Shown: positions 35,327-48,110 of the stretch, in pieces
Layout of the letters: each line of letters begins with the position of its first letter
Numbering within the stretch: position 1 is the stretch's first letter
From: Porites lobata
Taxonomy: Eukaryota; Cnidaria; Anthozoa; Scleractinia; Poritidae
DNA: 64,000 nucleotides
Assembly (NCBI GenBank): GCA_942486035.1
Contig: CALNXK010000070.1
Coordinates: 477,501 to 541,500 of the forward strand
Direction of reading: 5' to 3'
Notes under the pieces: model-generated
The model's database searches: none
The model's input: only the letters and a program-made list of their open reading frames with translations
What the model was told of the DNA's origin: nothing
Made by a program: the position numbers and the translations under genes

Positions 35327-37023
35327 ATTTTCATAGCCATGAGGGTAATCTAAAACATACTCCTCCCCTGACGGGCTGACTCCTGACTCCCTTCTCCCTC
35401 TCCCAAAGTCTGTAAGGTCAGCTTTCGGTCGTACGCTGACGTCATAACCAAATTTTCTCCGATGGATAGATCACCAAATTATCTTAGCTATGGTGCTTCG
35501 CTATTATTTCACTTAAGTAGGCTTCACTGTACTAAATAACGAAAGAAAAAAAAGAGAGAGAAGAAAAGAAAAAAAATGCCTTTAAAGTTCAAGTTCTGAA
35601 TTTCTAATATACAGATTTAGCCAGGGCTAAAAGAGAAGCTCTCGATAATATTTATAGTTTGTTGAAACAAAGTATAAAATCGTGTAATGCTAAGCGGGAA
35701 GGCATGCAACGCCGGAAAACCGGTGAAAAACAACAATAGGTCTAATTAGCAAAAACAACTTTGCATGTGCAGCACACTTTTTTGTACATTTCTTTGCCGT
35801 TGTTTTGCATGACTACAACGTGAAACTTCCAGAAACGTCTTAGTTACACTTTTTATGGAGGAAATGTCGTACGTGTTCCCGTTCACTTTTTTTCACTGCC
35901 GCTCATTTTCGCCTTGCATTGGTGACCGCTAGCATTTCTCATTTTGTCACCACCGCTACACAAAATTTTCATGTTGTTCTTCCAACAAAAAAATGTCTCC
36001 TTCAATTTTTCATCTCTCGCTCTAAATTCCTGTCGCCCTTTTTCTCGTTGAGCTTCGCTGGCCTGCCGCCCACTTTCTCTTTTTCTCTGTCTTTCTCTTG
36101 CTCTTTATTTCAAATTTGTGGACATGACAATTTACCTAAGTTTAATACTTTAGACAACTCGGATACAGAGACAATTTCCGCTTTCCGTTTTCGTCTTTAT
36201 TGACTGTTTTGTTGTTTCTGCTTTACAAGACGCCGGTGGCTATTCGATTTCCCGCCAAAATAACCTCGAGGTGCATTTGGGTTGCCATACCTGTTGATTG
36301 AGTTATTTTACATTGGTATGCCTGTGTGCGGACGGACGGTCTCTCGGCGGGCGGGCGGTGTACGGTCACGTGATTACCAAATTTTCTCGGATGGGTAGAT
36401 TACTTTATTTTCTTACTCATGGTGCTCCGCTGGCGCGCTTCGCGCGCAAGAGCTCCGCTATAACTTAAGCAAAGGGAGAAAAAAAACAACAAGGTAGCAC
36501 ATCGTAGTAAACTCTCGTTAGCAGGCAAGAGGATAAATATGTTTTGAAGATCAAGTAAGAAATAAATCATGGTAATAGAACTTACCAGTAAGTCAAACTA
36601 GGTAAAGTAATACATTAAATTAGCAATACAGTTTTCTGTGTCACTTGTCACGTTGATCAGAAATATACACTGAGTCCTCGCCATACAGCTGCTAAATAAA
36701 CTACGATTGACAGAAGATGTGCCGGGAAGGGCGGGGTATTTGTTTAGTATTGATCTGTATAGGGATGCACTCTGTAAAATCGGAAACGAAAAGTGCATAA
36801 CGACTATAGGTACAGTCAACTCTCGTCTTGCGCACATGCGGGCAATACGAACAGCAGCTTAATTCCCTTCCTACTGCAGACTCTTGCTTGCTAACAAGGA
36901 TTAGGATTGGTGTTTCTTTGAGAAATAAACGTACAATTTAGTGGAATACCTATCACACGCGTTTATTTTTATGAGTATGACAATAGGCTATTTGCATGTT
37001 GGCGTCATTTTACTCACTACCAG
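35327..37023. other. No gene; repeat fragments
   Basis: Contains copy 2 of the gatttagccagggctaaaag repeat (35606-35660) and two copies of the accaaattttctc...ggtgct phrase (about 35449-35500 and 36379-36435). These may be the two ends of one interspersed family. No coding exon seen. Confidence 0.4.
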
Positions 37024-37090
37024 AATCCTCTTAAACCCGGATTACATCAAGCGTTCTACCAATTGAGCTATAAAATCCAGCAGAGCATCG
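37024..37090 (-). mobile_element. tRNA-derived relic
   Basis: On the - strand, tagctcaattggtagaacgc is a perfect tRNA D arm and A box, followed by cttgatgtaatccgggttta. The B box is altered (gggtttaagagg) and no acceptor stem closes, so this is a pseudo-tRNA or SINE head. Confidence 0.45.
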
Positions 37091-37105
37091 CCTTGTCGCC
37101 CTATG

Positions 37106-37258
37106 TAAGGGAATCCAAGACAGTCCTGGATTCTGGGTTCCACGCCCTGGATTCCCGGATTACAAAGCCCACAATCCCGAAATTCCTCCATCAAAATTTC
37201 AAAGATTCCAGATTCCACAAGCAAAAAAGTTTCTGGGATTCTGGATTGGATTCCCTTG
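37106..37258. mobile_element. MITE of the AAGGGAATCC type
   Basis: Starts aagggaatccaagacagtcc and ends ctggattggattccctt, the inverted match. The interior is an irregular series of ggattctgg/attccac words, so it folds extensively. Non-coding. Confidence 0.6.
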
Positions 37259-37329
37259 CCGGAATGGCGGGAGCCTTGGGCTTCAGGCAAATCCATTTAC
37301 TGTCTTTTTCCTCTTATAGATAAGAAAGA

Positions 37330-39699
37330 TTCGTCGAGTGTATAGCCAAATCATCAGCACTTCAGGATGGGTAAAGAAGGTCGAACTGTATACCTCTTTG
37401 TTGACCTGTATCTCTCAGGATGGCAACGACCAATACTAGAGACAGAGGATTCAACCATTCAACTTTGCCTTACTCCAGAGTTAATAACAGCAAAAGAAAT
37501 GCCTCTGAGAGCGTATTATGAAGAATGATTTCAGATTAAAAGTGCTCTTAGACTGAAAAGGCCTGTAGTGTGAATATGTGATCGCCTCTTCCTCCGTGGA
37601 ATCTTTCCTGTTTTACCATCCAGAGTTATAAGCTTTATGGGCAGTTAATCCCATTTAATATGTCACGCTCCTCGAAAGTGCTAACATTCCTGTGTTACGG
37701 GGACATTTCAGTGTATTAAATTTCAGCATACGTATCATATGATATATATTGCAAGTTAATCTTCATTTGGCCACAGAATAAATTTGTTTGCGCGCTTTAA
37801 AAGTCCCTAAAATCACTCGGTTCCTCATACTTTCTGGAAACGCCGGCGTTGTAGCTGGAATACAGGCAAGGAGCAGAACCCCCCATCCCCCCCCCCACCG
37901 CCTACAACCAGGATCTGGCATTTACCTCCTCGTCGTTTCTTTTTCTCGGGAATTGTCATAAACGAGGATAATTTCGACTGGGGGTCCGTTTATCTCTTTA
38001 TCCGATTACCTAGGAAATAGACTTTGAGCACGAAACTCAGAAACGTTCCGTTTATATTCCTTCACAGAAGAATTGTGAATGTATTTTTATTTGAGATTCA
38101 AGCTGCGGATGACGTTCTCTGTTGCTTTTGTCAAGGAACCCAAGATTCTTCTGGGATTGTCCCGTGACAAGAGCTTTTAAGGAAACAAATGTCAAAGATT
38201 TCTTGGTTTCAGTTGATTCGATGGAAGCCTCTGGCTTTTTGAAAAAATTAAATGTTTAGATCTTACAGGGAAAGAAGGAGATATGTTAGTCATTGTCTAC
38301 TCTTGGCTAGGTTTTATATCTCGTCACGCAACGCTTCTAGCCTTGCGTGACGAGACAAAAAGGAGACTATGATGTACAAATTACATAGTTGAGTTATGTT
38401 GTCCTTTTTAAGCTTGTTTTTATCTTCAGCTTTATCCTTATGTGTGACTATAATTCTTACAATTAGTTTCAAATAAAAACAAACATACAGCAGAATGCAA
38501 GCAATGAATTCCCAAAGATTTTAATCAATAACAATAAGCATTTATATATCTCACTAATATATTATCGGTATGTTTTTAAAATAAACGCTGTATAATGAAA
38601 GGTTGTATTTAAAATGCATACTCCAAAATCGGTTTGGATTGTTACTGGCAAATGCACAATAAAGACATATTTAAAAGAAAGGTTTCAGAAAGCATCATCG
38701 ATTTAGTGAACCGTAACTGAACTATACATATTCGTTTCTGTTGTATTCATTTGTTAATTTCATGCCCTGGATTTCATGAGATCAGAACAAATAAGTATTT
38801 TAAATGAACAGGAAAACCTTAATTCAGTTTGCTCACCTCGGTAAGCAAATCGCTTGTTTCATTCTGATTCTCCTTTTCGCCTGGGCAAACTGTGACCTCA
38901 ATTGTAATTCTGTTTGTTCGTCTCGTTGCTCCATTCACCTCCTTATAGTCCAGGGCCATGTGTCCGAAAACTCGTTCTCGTGGGCATTTCATGAACATTG
39001 AAGTTTCTTTGCAGAAACTTACAGTTTAAATGGTGCTGAATCGAAAAAAAGCCATTTAGAGCCATTTAGGCCTGTTTTATGCAAATTAGATATGACGTCA
39101 TTATATAGCTGGTGAATGACAACAAAATGCCTTCAGTTTGATTCGCGACTTTGTGAATCAAATATAATAATGCATTTACAACTGCAGTTTACACCACATT
39201 TTGACTGTTTCAAGGAATGAACGAATGGACCACATATTTAAAGAAAGATACACGGGTTGTCATTTCAGAAACGTCTTTTCTTTTCTCCAGATATTTACTA
39301 CATCTTTTAATGAATCCCCTTTGAATTTAAGAGTCCAATTCTCCAGCTTTTTAAAGTTCTCTTTCTGTTCTCTGCCGATTTTTAAACACCAGAAAATATA
39401 TGGTATAATCCTGTCTGAGTCCAGCTAGAAAAGGCATGCGTTTAATGGTCTCCCCGTGGTTTAAAACTCAACACCTTATTTGTTTTCAGGTTATTCTTCC
39501 TCTCTTATTTGATTTTAGTGTGCGAAGGCATATTTACCTGACGACTACTACTGTGTATGCAATTTATCTGGCGAAAACCCCAAGATTATGGAGTTTTATC
39601 TATTTATTATTATCAATTTGCCGCATTAAAACAATACATTCATTAATAAAATTAAATGGGTGTATACTATGCTTAGGAAGGTCCCACACTTAGACGACC
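37330..39699. other. No gene seen; one palindrome
   Basis: AT-rich. 38319-38355 is a hairpin (tctcgtcacgcaacgc / gcgtgacgaga). Open frames are short and have no domain. Phrases at 37350-37530 look codon-like but I cannot place them in any family. Confidence 0.35.
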
Positions 39700-42260
39700 T
39701 GGTTTCCTGAATCGGCGAGATGCACATGATCATGCACGATGACCTCTTAACGCACTCTTGGGGCATCAATCGAGGGCAGTTGCTTTTACGAAGAATGGAT
39801 AGCGGTGGGGAAATGGCTCAAATACAATGCGATAGATTCTTGAAGGGGAACGTATGAAGCGTACTCAGACCTCACATCATAACAGACTCTGCTCTAAGTG
39901 ATTTGCATATGGAGGCGTTTTTGGCGAGCGAAGCCGATTACACAAGTGTAATCCTAGCATCTTTTGCCATGAACATCATCTGCCAGCAAGGTCGATAAAG
40001 TGAGCGAGGGACGAAACACAACTCAAAGACTTTTTAATCGCAATGGAAACCGACGGGCTTCAAGAGAGGCTTTTGCGATTTGAAAAGGTCATGGAGTTTC
40101 CGTGTTAGGCTAACTCAAGTTTGCACAGGACTACATGACGTTTGTGATGTGTAAGACTGGAATCTTCACCTTGAGTCCCTCAAGGCTTTGGCACGGTATT
40201 TCTTTGCTCAAGGCAGGCTGAGTTTTGCACGAATAGTGCCACTATATACATCTAGCGAAGATGCACAGGTTTAAGATCGATGATCCCGATATTTGCCTTG
40301 AATTCATGCAAAGAAACTTTTGTATAACCAAGAAGGAGCGCCCATTCTGTGCAATTGGTCCGGACCATGCTATAGAACACGTCAACAAGTTGATGAAGGT
40401 TCGGGGAGGACACAACAACCTGCAGTTATGGGAAGATGGTTCCTTGAGGCCCCAGAACTGAGTCGACTTGCGGCGCAAGCTGAGGAAATGGTGGGATTAC
40501 AAAGAGCTCCATCATCACACCATCATGATTTAAGCGATGTGCTAACAAAGCGCTATAAAGAGAATATACAGAAGCTTAAAGATGTGCTTTAAGTGAGTGA
40601 CCCTTTCGCGACAGAAAGTCATCTGGTGAACATCATCAAAAAAGCAGTTATGCTATATTACATCAAGGAGGGAGTGCTAATGCAAAATGACATCGGTCAG
40701 GCGTATTTTGGCACATTAGTTTGTTCAAGCAAAAATCGTCGAGGCCCCAAGCAAAAGGTACATCTCAAGTCATGGAAGTTTGTTTGGCAAACAAAGAAAA
40801 ACAAAACAACTGGTGGAATCGCACCCTTAAAGGATGAGAGAGCTCTCTTCACAGGTTTCTTAGTAGTGATTCTCTCAAGGCCTGATCTTCACATGGAAGA
40901 TACCATAAGCACTTTTAAGTTAGCTGAGTTTCCGAGTACACCCTTCTCCTCTGATGGTAGTTTGCTACACTGAATTGCCAAGAGCAAGCTGATTAACATC
41001 CTAGAAGGCCTTCTACCTCATCAGTAGCCACAAACACCTACAGTACAACCTCGCTCTCCAGACCCTTTCAGTACGCGTTTAGTAATTTTTATGCCATTGC
41101 AGCAGTTCAGTCACTGGGAACGCCATCGTGGGTAAGAAACAAGCGTGACCTAGCAAGCCATTTCATAGAAGTCGTTGATGCTAAGACTAATGTTTCCACC
41201 TAGGTTCATTTGTATTTGACCACTACTAGATCCCCTACTCCGTAAAGGAAGTAACGCGCCAGTTTAACGACTGGTTACAAACAGAGCAGGGATATACAAT
41301 GATTACTGTCGATGATGTTATTGACAAAACAACTATGAAAGATCTTTTGAACTGGAACCAGAATAAGGAGGCACTGGCTATAATCCTTGCAACAAAACTC
41401 ATCGAGTGCAAGAAAGACTCGCAGATGACGTATGTAGTAAATTCTAAAGGTGACTGCATGACATCTAATACTGTAATACTTCATTTAAAGCCAAGATACA
41501 GATGTACTCGTTCTGACGCTCTGGACTTACAAGAGACTTTGTCTGGACACTACATTGACTGCAGAGACAGAAGGAAAAGGAAGAAGTACTCCACTAGGAC
41601 AACTCTACGAGGTGGTCGGAGAAGACCTCGTGAAAGCTTTACCTGTCTTTCACGCTTTTTCAGGATGTGATCAGACAGGCACCATCAGTGGAAAAAGCAA
41701 AGTGTGTTTTTCGAATAATCTAAAGAAAGCCAAACGACCGATGCTCGATACCTTCTCTAGCCTAGGAAATAGCGACACCATCCCAAATGATATGTACATA
41801 AAGCTAAAGCGCTTCGTCTGCCAGTTGTACATCCCATCGACACAGCTGAGAGAGCCCTAGGAGAGGTCATATTCTTTCTTTATAGCAACACACACTAAGT
41901 AGATAAACTGCTACACCCTGCTAAAGCAGCCGTACACAAGATGACAAAATGAGCTAATCTCGTTGCATTGGTATCGAAGTCTTGCGACAACCCAATACTA
42001 GCATTCCTAGCCTAACGTTACACGAATGGCAACAAGATGGGTATGCAGCCTGTTCCAACCACACTCCCTACCAGCACCTTATCCAGCTGATCCAGTGTCG
42101 ATGAAATTCGCATGCTTCACAATGAGCTGTACGTGCAGGAAGCACAACCTCTAATGCACAGATATGCCTGGTTCATGTAAAGTGAAACTTACGAACAGAA
42201 ACTTTAACACTGACACAGTTAAGCATGTTAGAACGGATAACAGTGACGATGAGGACCTTC
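39700..42260 (+). pseudogene. Broken copy of a repetitive cnidarian gene family
   Basis: Coding remnants in order, in changing frames: LESLKALARYFFAQGRLSFA (about 40170-40230), CAIGPDHAIEHVNKLMKVRG (40348-40407), RWFLEAPELSRLAAQAEEMV (40434-40493), VDDVIDKTTMKDLLNW (41308-41355), KALPVFHAFSGCDQTGTISG (41631-41690), RFVCQLYIPSTQ (41812-41847), and a Cys-rich tail near 42110-42170. Order and spacing match a large uncharacterised protein family that is multicopy in cnidarians and looks mobile; I know it from sequence style, not by name. The FHAFSGCD segment resembles the GCD-Y motif of FEN1/XPG-type nucleases, a loose analogy. Many frameshifts and stops make this copy dead. Confidence 0.6.
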
Positions 42261-42585
42261 AAATCTAGTCTCATCAGCTAAGAATTCTAAATTTTCGGAA
42301 AAGGCATTATAGAGGCTTCATATGATAGAACAGACTTAAAAGCGTGCTTGTGCACAGTTTCTTTTGGATTATGTGAGCGATTTCGGCTATGTATAACAAA
42401 GCCAGACTTGAGTACCCTGTGTTTTAGGGGTATAAATGTAATTTGCATAAATTAATCTTACATGACTTCGAAAAAATTGCAGACAACTTTCTTACGATTT
42501 AACACCTCTTAAACTTTAGATTTCTTTCAAGAAACTAAAATTTTCATGAAATGCCCACGGGATTACACATGGCCCCGGACTATTA

Positions 42586-43189
42586 TGCCGTGTTTAGACT
42601 TGAGCGTGCTACCGAGGTATTGGAGTTAACTTACCTAGGTAAATATTTTGCGTGTGTAGACGTCAACTTATACCCGCCTGGTAAACACCGCTCAAGACAA
42701 TAGAAAGTCAACTAAGGCAAAAGTTCGGTTTACCCTGCGAGCAGGCATGGTTAAGGTCGGTAACCAAGGTTTGGATGACAGATACATCCGCTTGCGGACG
42801 CATAGAATTTCACATCCTGTGGTGTCGGGATTGCGTCAGTCTCATTCGATCACGTTTTCGAACGTACGTCTTGATATTCTAAAGTTCTCCTTCCACCATT
42901 CTTCAGCAAATTTCCGTTTAATAGAGTTTCGAACCAGAATTGGTTTCTCGGCCACGACCACGCACGTCTAACGCGCCTCGTCTTGCGAAGGGCAATTTGT
43001 AGCAGAATTAATCGCTTTCTATTAACTCGAATTTTATGCGTGGATTTAGAATTTGCCGCCAATTCGATTAGATTGTGATTGATAACAGATTTACCTTAGT
43101 TATTTGAGCCCGTATAAACACTGTACAAATGTACCAGGGTTTAGTCAGTTAATGTTTACCTTGGTAAACGCTTGAGTGTAAACACAGCA
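42586..43189. mobile_element. Harbinger-like MITE, TSD TTA
   Basis: The left end tgccgtgtttagacttgagc matches the reverse complement of the right end (ttgagtgtaaacacagca). TTA flanks both sides (42583-42585 and 43190-43192). 604 bp, no transposase. Confidence 0.75.
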
Positions 43190-43879
43190 TTAGAAAAAGT
43201 AATAAACTACAACAGGAAGGTTATCTGCTAAAAACGATTCTGCTGAGTTGATTGTTTAGGGCGCTTTGAAGCTATTTGTCTCCTCGTTACAAGAGAATGT
43301 GTTCGTGATCCGCAATGATCCACAGCTGATAACTGGTTGGGCTCATCGAACGACAGTGCTGCGAAAATGAAAGAACATTGTCTCCCCATCGAATCTTCAC
43401 CTAAACGTTCTCTACCTTCTCAAAATACTTAACTTTTCTACTGACATGACAAGCAAATGAGTAACTTACCGGCAGCATTACAGAAAATCCCCAGGAACTA
43501 TTAAACTGTTCCTGGCACTCGAGTACGACTCTCGACTGCCAACCTCATACGACTGATACGGTCTAACCAAGAGGTCGCAGATTCAATAGTGCTAAGAAAC
43601 ATGGCCATTTTCTTTTAAAGCGTGATCAAAAAGAATCAAATTCTCGGATAAAAAATTTTGGCCCCCATTGTACTAAAATTGTCACAGTTTCTCCTTGCTC
43701 AGAAGAGCAAGAAACTGAATTGGAGTCTACTGAACTTGACTCAGGACTTGCCATGTTGTGATTGTTGTCAGGATGACAACGAATATCACAGACATCTATG
43801 GGCTTCACCAATTGATTAACGAGCCCACCCGCATATATAACAGAAAATTCAGCAATTTTATTAGATGTTGTGTTTACCA
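43190..43879. other. No gene seen
   Basis: Unassigned. A short aagaggtcgcagattcaat near 43570 resembles a tRNA T-arm, but no A box sits at the right distance. The 43626-43880 - strand frame is antisense to the LINE start. Confidence 0.35.
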
Positions 43880-44365
43880 ATTGCCCTGATAATGTTGTCT
43901 GTTCAGGTGTCCTGCATGTTGGAATAAGCGATCACAGTTTAGTTTATATGCATATCGCAAATTATCTATCAATCAAGTAGGTAAGGGCCACACCATGGTC
44001 ACTTATCGCAAATTTTCAATTTTTAAATTCACGTGACTTCCGTCGCGATATTTCCATGCAGGATTGGGGCAACATCGACAAATTTCAAAATCCATTCGAT
44101 ATGTGGGCGGAGTGGAAAAGAATGTTTCTTTTTTGTGCGGATAAACACGCCCCGTTGAAAACAAAGCGGGTTCTTGCGTCTAAATTTTCCTGGATAAACT
44201 CAAATTTAAAACATGAAATGTACAATCGAGACGTTCTTAAAATGAAGGCAATCCGTTCCAAAGAACCTTCAGATTGGGCCAATTTCAAAAAACATCGCAA
44301 CTAGGTCATTGGTCAGATAAAGAGGGCGAAAGTAACTTACCGATCATAATGTCTTTCGTGTGAAT

Positions 44366-44479
44366 AGCCTGCGTAGCAAGCGTTTCCGCGCGAGTTCGTC
44401 GAGATAATTGGGACGAGAGCGAAAAAGATTCGTGCAATAACTCGATTGGAAATTATATAATGCTTGCTACGCAGGCTAC
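44366..44479. mobile_element. MITE in LINE, about 9-bp TSD
   Basis: Ends agcctgcgtagcaagcg and, inverted, cttgctacgcaggct. The flanking cgtgtgaat is repeated on both sides (44357-44365 and 44480-44488). A 9-bp duplication suits Mutator-like elements; 8-bp hAT is the alternative. A half-copy of this end occurs near 52925. Confidence 0.75.
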
Positions 44480-44653
44480 CGTGTGAATGAAGGACATCCG
44501 TAATACTTGGCGTGTCATGAATGAAGTCACATCGCAGAAAACGGTTAATTCTCTTATCAAAGAAATTAAAATCAATGGGGCTTCGATCACTGACGCACGC
44601 AATTTGGCTGACACTTTCAATTCTCACTTTTCCATTACAGGTGCTGATTTAGC

Positions 44654-45049
44654 AGGGGCACCCAACGGCAATTTTCGGGAAAATATCTGTTCGGAAGACG
44701 ATTTGAGATCTAGAATTTTCGGAGCATTTGTTGTAAAATTTCTTGCTTGCCTGCCTCTCCTAGGATTTTCGAACATATACAAAATGGTATAATTACCCAT
44801 TTTTACCGTATTTTGACCCTAAAAAAGGCCACCTAGAATTTTCGGGAGCGTTTTCCTGGCTGAAATTTTCGAGAAGGTAAGTTTTTATCCCTATAATTTT
44901 CGGATCACTAGACTTTCAGCTAGGAAATCCGAACAGATGAAAAGTTTTTAGGGGATAAAAATATGCCTATATCTACCGTTTGAATACTAAAATACGTTCA
45001 ACAATGCTATGTTAAGTGGTTTTGAACTATATCCTCGTTGGGTGCCCCT
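44654..45049. mobile_element. hAT-like MITE, TSD GATTTAGC
   Basis: Ends aggggcacccaacg and the inverted cgttgggtgcccct. The 8-bp gatttagc is repeated exactly (44646-44653 and 45050-45057), as expected for hAT insertion, and it interrupts the LINE reading frame. The interior repeats attttcggg/aattttcgg words. A second copy lies inverted at 48512-48885. Confidence 0.9.
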
Positions 45050-45831
45050 GATTTAGCGAATGAAATTCCTTCACGAAATAATTTATCGCATCTTGACTAC
45101 ATAACTAAATCAAACAATACCTTTGAGCTGAAAACAACCAATAATTCAGAAGTGTTTTCTTTGTTAACTAAGTTGAGTAAATCAAAGCCCACAGGGCTTG
45201 ATAAAACTCCAGCTAGACTTATAAAGGAATGTTCAGATCAAATTGCATCCTCACTCTGTAGCATTCAGTAACAGGTCTATTGTTTCTGGCATCTTTCCTG
45301 AAGACTGGAAATGCTCAAAGGTTATTCCACTGTTGAACAAGGAGAGCGCTCAGATTTGAATAATTATCGCCTAAAGTTCTGTCACGCCTATTGTGGCAAA
45401 AGTCTTTGAGAGAATCATTTACAATCAATTGTACGGTTATTTAACTCAGAATGATCTGATATCCATCCATGGTCACTGCCTTACTCCATGCCACTGACAA
45501 CTGGGCATTCAATATAGACAGGGGAAATGTGAATGCCGTGGTATTTCTTGATCTAAAAAAGCATTTGACACCGTTGACCACTCCATTCTTTTGTCTAAAT
45601 TGGAAGCCTATGGTGTTTCTGGCTCTCCCTATAAGTGATTTGAATCCTATCTTTTCTCCCCTACTCAAAAATGTTTTGTAAATGGTTCTCTCTCGGGTAG
45701 CAAATCCCCCTCCTTCGGTATACCTCAGGGAACTAATTCTAGGCCCACTTTTATTCATACTGTACATAAGCGATGTGCCAAACCGCCTAAAATTCTCTGT
45801 TCCTCAGATGTATGCTGACGACACACTCTTG

Positions 45832-47154
45832 AGGGTCTCAATGGGGTGGTGGCTTTTACGGTTATCGGCTAAAATTTTGGCTCTTTTTACGGCTATCGGT
45901 TAATTTTTTTCAGACGGTTAACGAAAAAGTTAAAAATTAACTTCTTTTGCTGCTTTTGTTTCAAAGAGTTAAATATTAATTAACCTGTATTTTTTTGAAT
46001 AAGGGTCTTCGGATCATCTCGGGATGAAATAAGCTATTCTTTTGAAAAATTTTAACATTTGATAGATCATACTTTTTGTAAAGTATTCCACTTCTAATAT
46101 TATTTTACACATGGAAATGTCAATAGTCAATTTAAAAATAATATTTATGAAAAAGCAAAAGCAGACACGCGAACGCCGAATCAAGGCCGCGGCGCGACAT
46201 TCATTATAACAGAAATGGCCATTTTCACACTAGAGAAGGATTATTCGTGTGAGACGGGTTATCCGCTTGATGATTCGCGTCAGATAGGTAATATGTCTTA
46301 ATTTGAAAATTGAATAGTTTTAATTTTGAATGAACAATCCGCCTGACTTTTGAAGACGAGATTATCCGTTCCAGATAGCCTGTGTACAGCCGCCGCCCCC
46401 TCCCCTCAGAAAAAATCTGAGAAGGAGTGTCTGTGGGGAGGACGCGACTGTACACAGGCTAGTCTCAGACGGATGATCCATTTCTAGCTATAGTGTGAAA
46501 ACGGCCAACAACAAAATTCCCGTGTCCAGTGTTTTTAATGATAGCGAAGAACTGTACGGAACGATTGTCTGCCGTTGCCTTGTCCGTAGGCCACATTATT
46601 CCGCGCGGCTAACGCGTTTCGGGTCACGTGGTCCGAGCGAGTTCGCCACCGAAATGCCTTGACCGAGATTGCGTGGGTATACGCCGTACAGGGACTAGGC
46701 ATGGCAATGTCTACCGTAGCGTCAGAGAAAAACAGGGAAATGTTGTTTATCGGCAACGTGTTTTACAAACAGTGACATCTCTGCGTGTTGTTCCTCTAGT
46801 GTTTCGAGGGCACGACCTCCGGAAAATTGAAAATATTAATCCCCAGCACGAGGCTACACTTTCGCTAGTTAGTTCCAAGAGAGAGCGCCGGAAATGGAGC
46901 CTAGGTCTTGGTTAACTCCTAAAAGGCGTTTCGTCTAACGTGCGTACGGAGTCACACTAGCCGGGAAATAAAAAACGCAACCATAAGTGAGTTTAGTACC
47001 TTCCTTAAAAGTAGCAAATCTAGGGAGCACTTTCTTTTACGGTTAACTCTTTTTTACCCTATTTACGGCTAAGGGTTAAAATGTTTCAATTTTTACGGCT
47101 ATCGGCTAAATTTTTGGCCGTTTTACGCCTATCGGTTAACCCCATTGAAACCCT
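45832..47154. mobile_element. 1.3-kb hAT-like element, TSD CACTCTTG
   Basis: Ends agggtctcaatggggt and the inverted accccattgaaaccct. cactcttg is repeated exactly (45824-45831, 47155-47162), directly after the LINE YADD motif. Subterminal copies of tttacggctatcggctaa occur near both ends, as in hAT elements. Inside are a second element (about 46212-46505, ends ggccattttcacact / agtgtgaaaacggcc) and, within that, a third (46376-46461). No transposase seen. Confidence 0.85.
46376..46461. mobile_element. 86-bp MITE nested three deep
   Basis: Ends tagcctgtgtacagccgc and the inverted gactgtacacaggcta. The flanks gttccaga and gtctcaga match at 6 of 8 positions, compatible with an aged 8-bp duplication. 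Confidence 0.65.
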
Positions 47155-47432
47155 CACTCTTGACTTTTGCCGGGAGACCCTGATCTTATCAGAAGCGCAA
47201 TCTAAACCATGACCTTTCCAACATTAGCGATTGGTTACTGGGAAGAGCGTATTATGGCTTTTGTTAGTGGCCAACAAACTGACACTAAACAAATCCAAAA
47301 CTGAATTCATGGTGATTGGGTCTCAGCAAAGGTTAAGGACTCTTGACCGATCTCCTGCACTCGCGATTGATAATTCCCCAATCTCTCAAGCTGCCTCTAC
47401 CAAATATCTTGGGGTCCACGTCGACGCGCATC

Positions 47433-48110
47433 TTCACGCATTGTCACGTAATCCTGTATATTCACTTCTGCTGGGGTCATAGCTCTGGAGGCATGGGGTA
47501 CCGGCTGGCCACCCTGCATAAGGGAGGCACCAAGTCCCATGTCTGAAGCATCACACTGTAGCTCAGTTTCAGCCCTGCAGTCAAAATATTTCAAGACTAG
47601 GGAGGCAGAAAGAACATCTTTCAGCTACTTGAATCCTGTACCTTGAACTTGGTCGTCCCACAAAAACTGATTCACCTACTGCTCTTTGAGGAGCTCCCTC
47701 ATTGGGGCTGTGATTTGAGAGAGGGTTGGAGCAAATCTCTGAAGATAGTCGCCCATCCCTAGGAGCCTGTTCACATCCTGCTTGTTATTGGGTGTAGGCA
47801 TTTCTCGTACCCGTTGTATTTTAGGTGGATCAGGTTTCAATCCGTCTTCTGATGTGACATGTCCCATAAAAGTTACTTCAGGCAGACGCAGTTTGCACTT
47901 GTCCTTATTAACCTTGATACCTCTGCTACGACCTCGTTCTAATAAAGCGAGGAGGCGACGGTCATGGTCTGCTGTAGCCTCAGCTCTTATTGCTCCCACG
48001 CCATAAATCAGGATATCATCAAAGATAGGGACAACCCCTGGAAGTCCTTCTAGGGCATTGTCCAGGTGACGCTGGAATTCTTCGGGTGCCGGGGAGATAA
48101 CGTGACAGAC
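47433..48110 (-). mobile_element. Ty3/gypsy pol fragment (RT-RNase H)
   Basis: Read on the - strand from 48110: PAPEEFQRHLDNALEG, then VPIFDDILIYG with the reverse-transcriptase catalytic Asp pair, then KVNKDKCKLRLPEVTFMGHV (RT thumb region), DVNRLLGMGDYLQRFAP, a stop (about 47676), then LKYFDCRAETELQCDASDMG and LGASLMQGGQPVPHASRAM, the start of RNase H. No LTR, protease or integrase is present. In-frame stops and truncation at both ends show it is dead. It abuts the LINE with no visible target duplication. Confidence 0.85.

Larger units (their letters stand above)
43880..47432 (+). mobile_element. LINE (non-LTR retrotransposon) relic with nested insertions
   Basis: Fragments of one ORF2-type protein, in order: the end of an AP-endonuclease domain (GVLHVGISDHSLVY, about 43915), a linker (HAPLKTKRVLASKFSWINSN, about 44150; later DIRNTWRVMNEVTSQKTVNS, about 44490), the reverse transcriptase (LSKSKPTGLDKTPARLI, about 45170; VVFLDLKK; GPLLFILYISDVPNRLKF; catalytic YADD at about 45810), and the thumb (NKLTLNKSKTEFMVIGSQQR, about 47273; KYLGVHVDAHL to 47432). 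It is split by three DNA elements (44366-44479, 44654-45049, 45832-47154) and also has frameshifts and stops. The right end is cut where Ty3/gypsy sequence begins. The clade is probably CR1/Jockey-like. Confidence 0.8.

Noticed and set aside
43540..43600. Possible tRNA gene
   Set aside because: Only a T-arm-like aagaggtcgcagattcaat is present; no A box or acceptor pairing.
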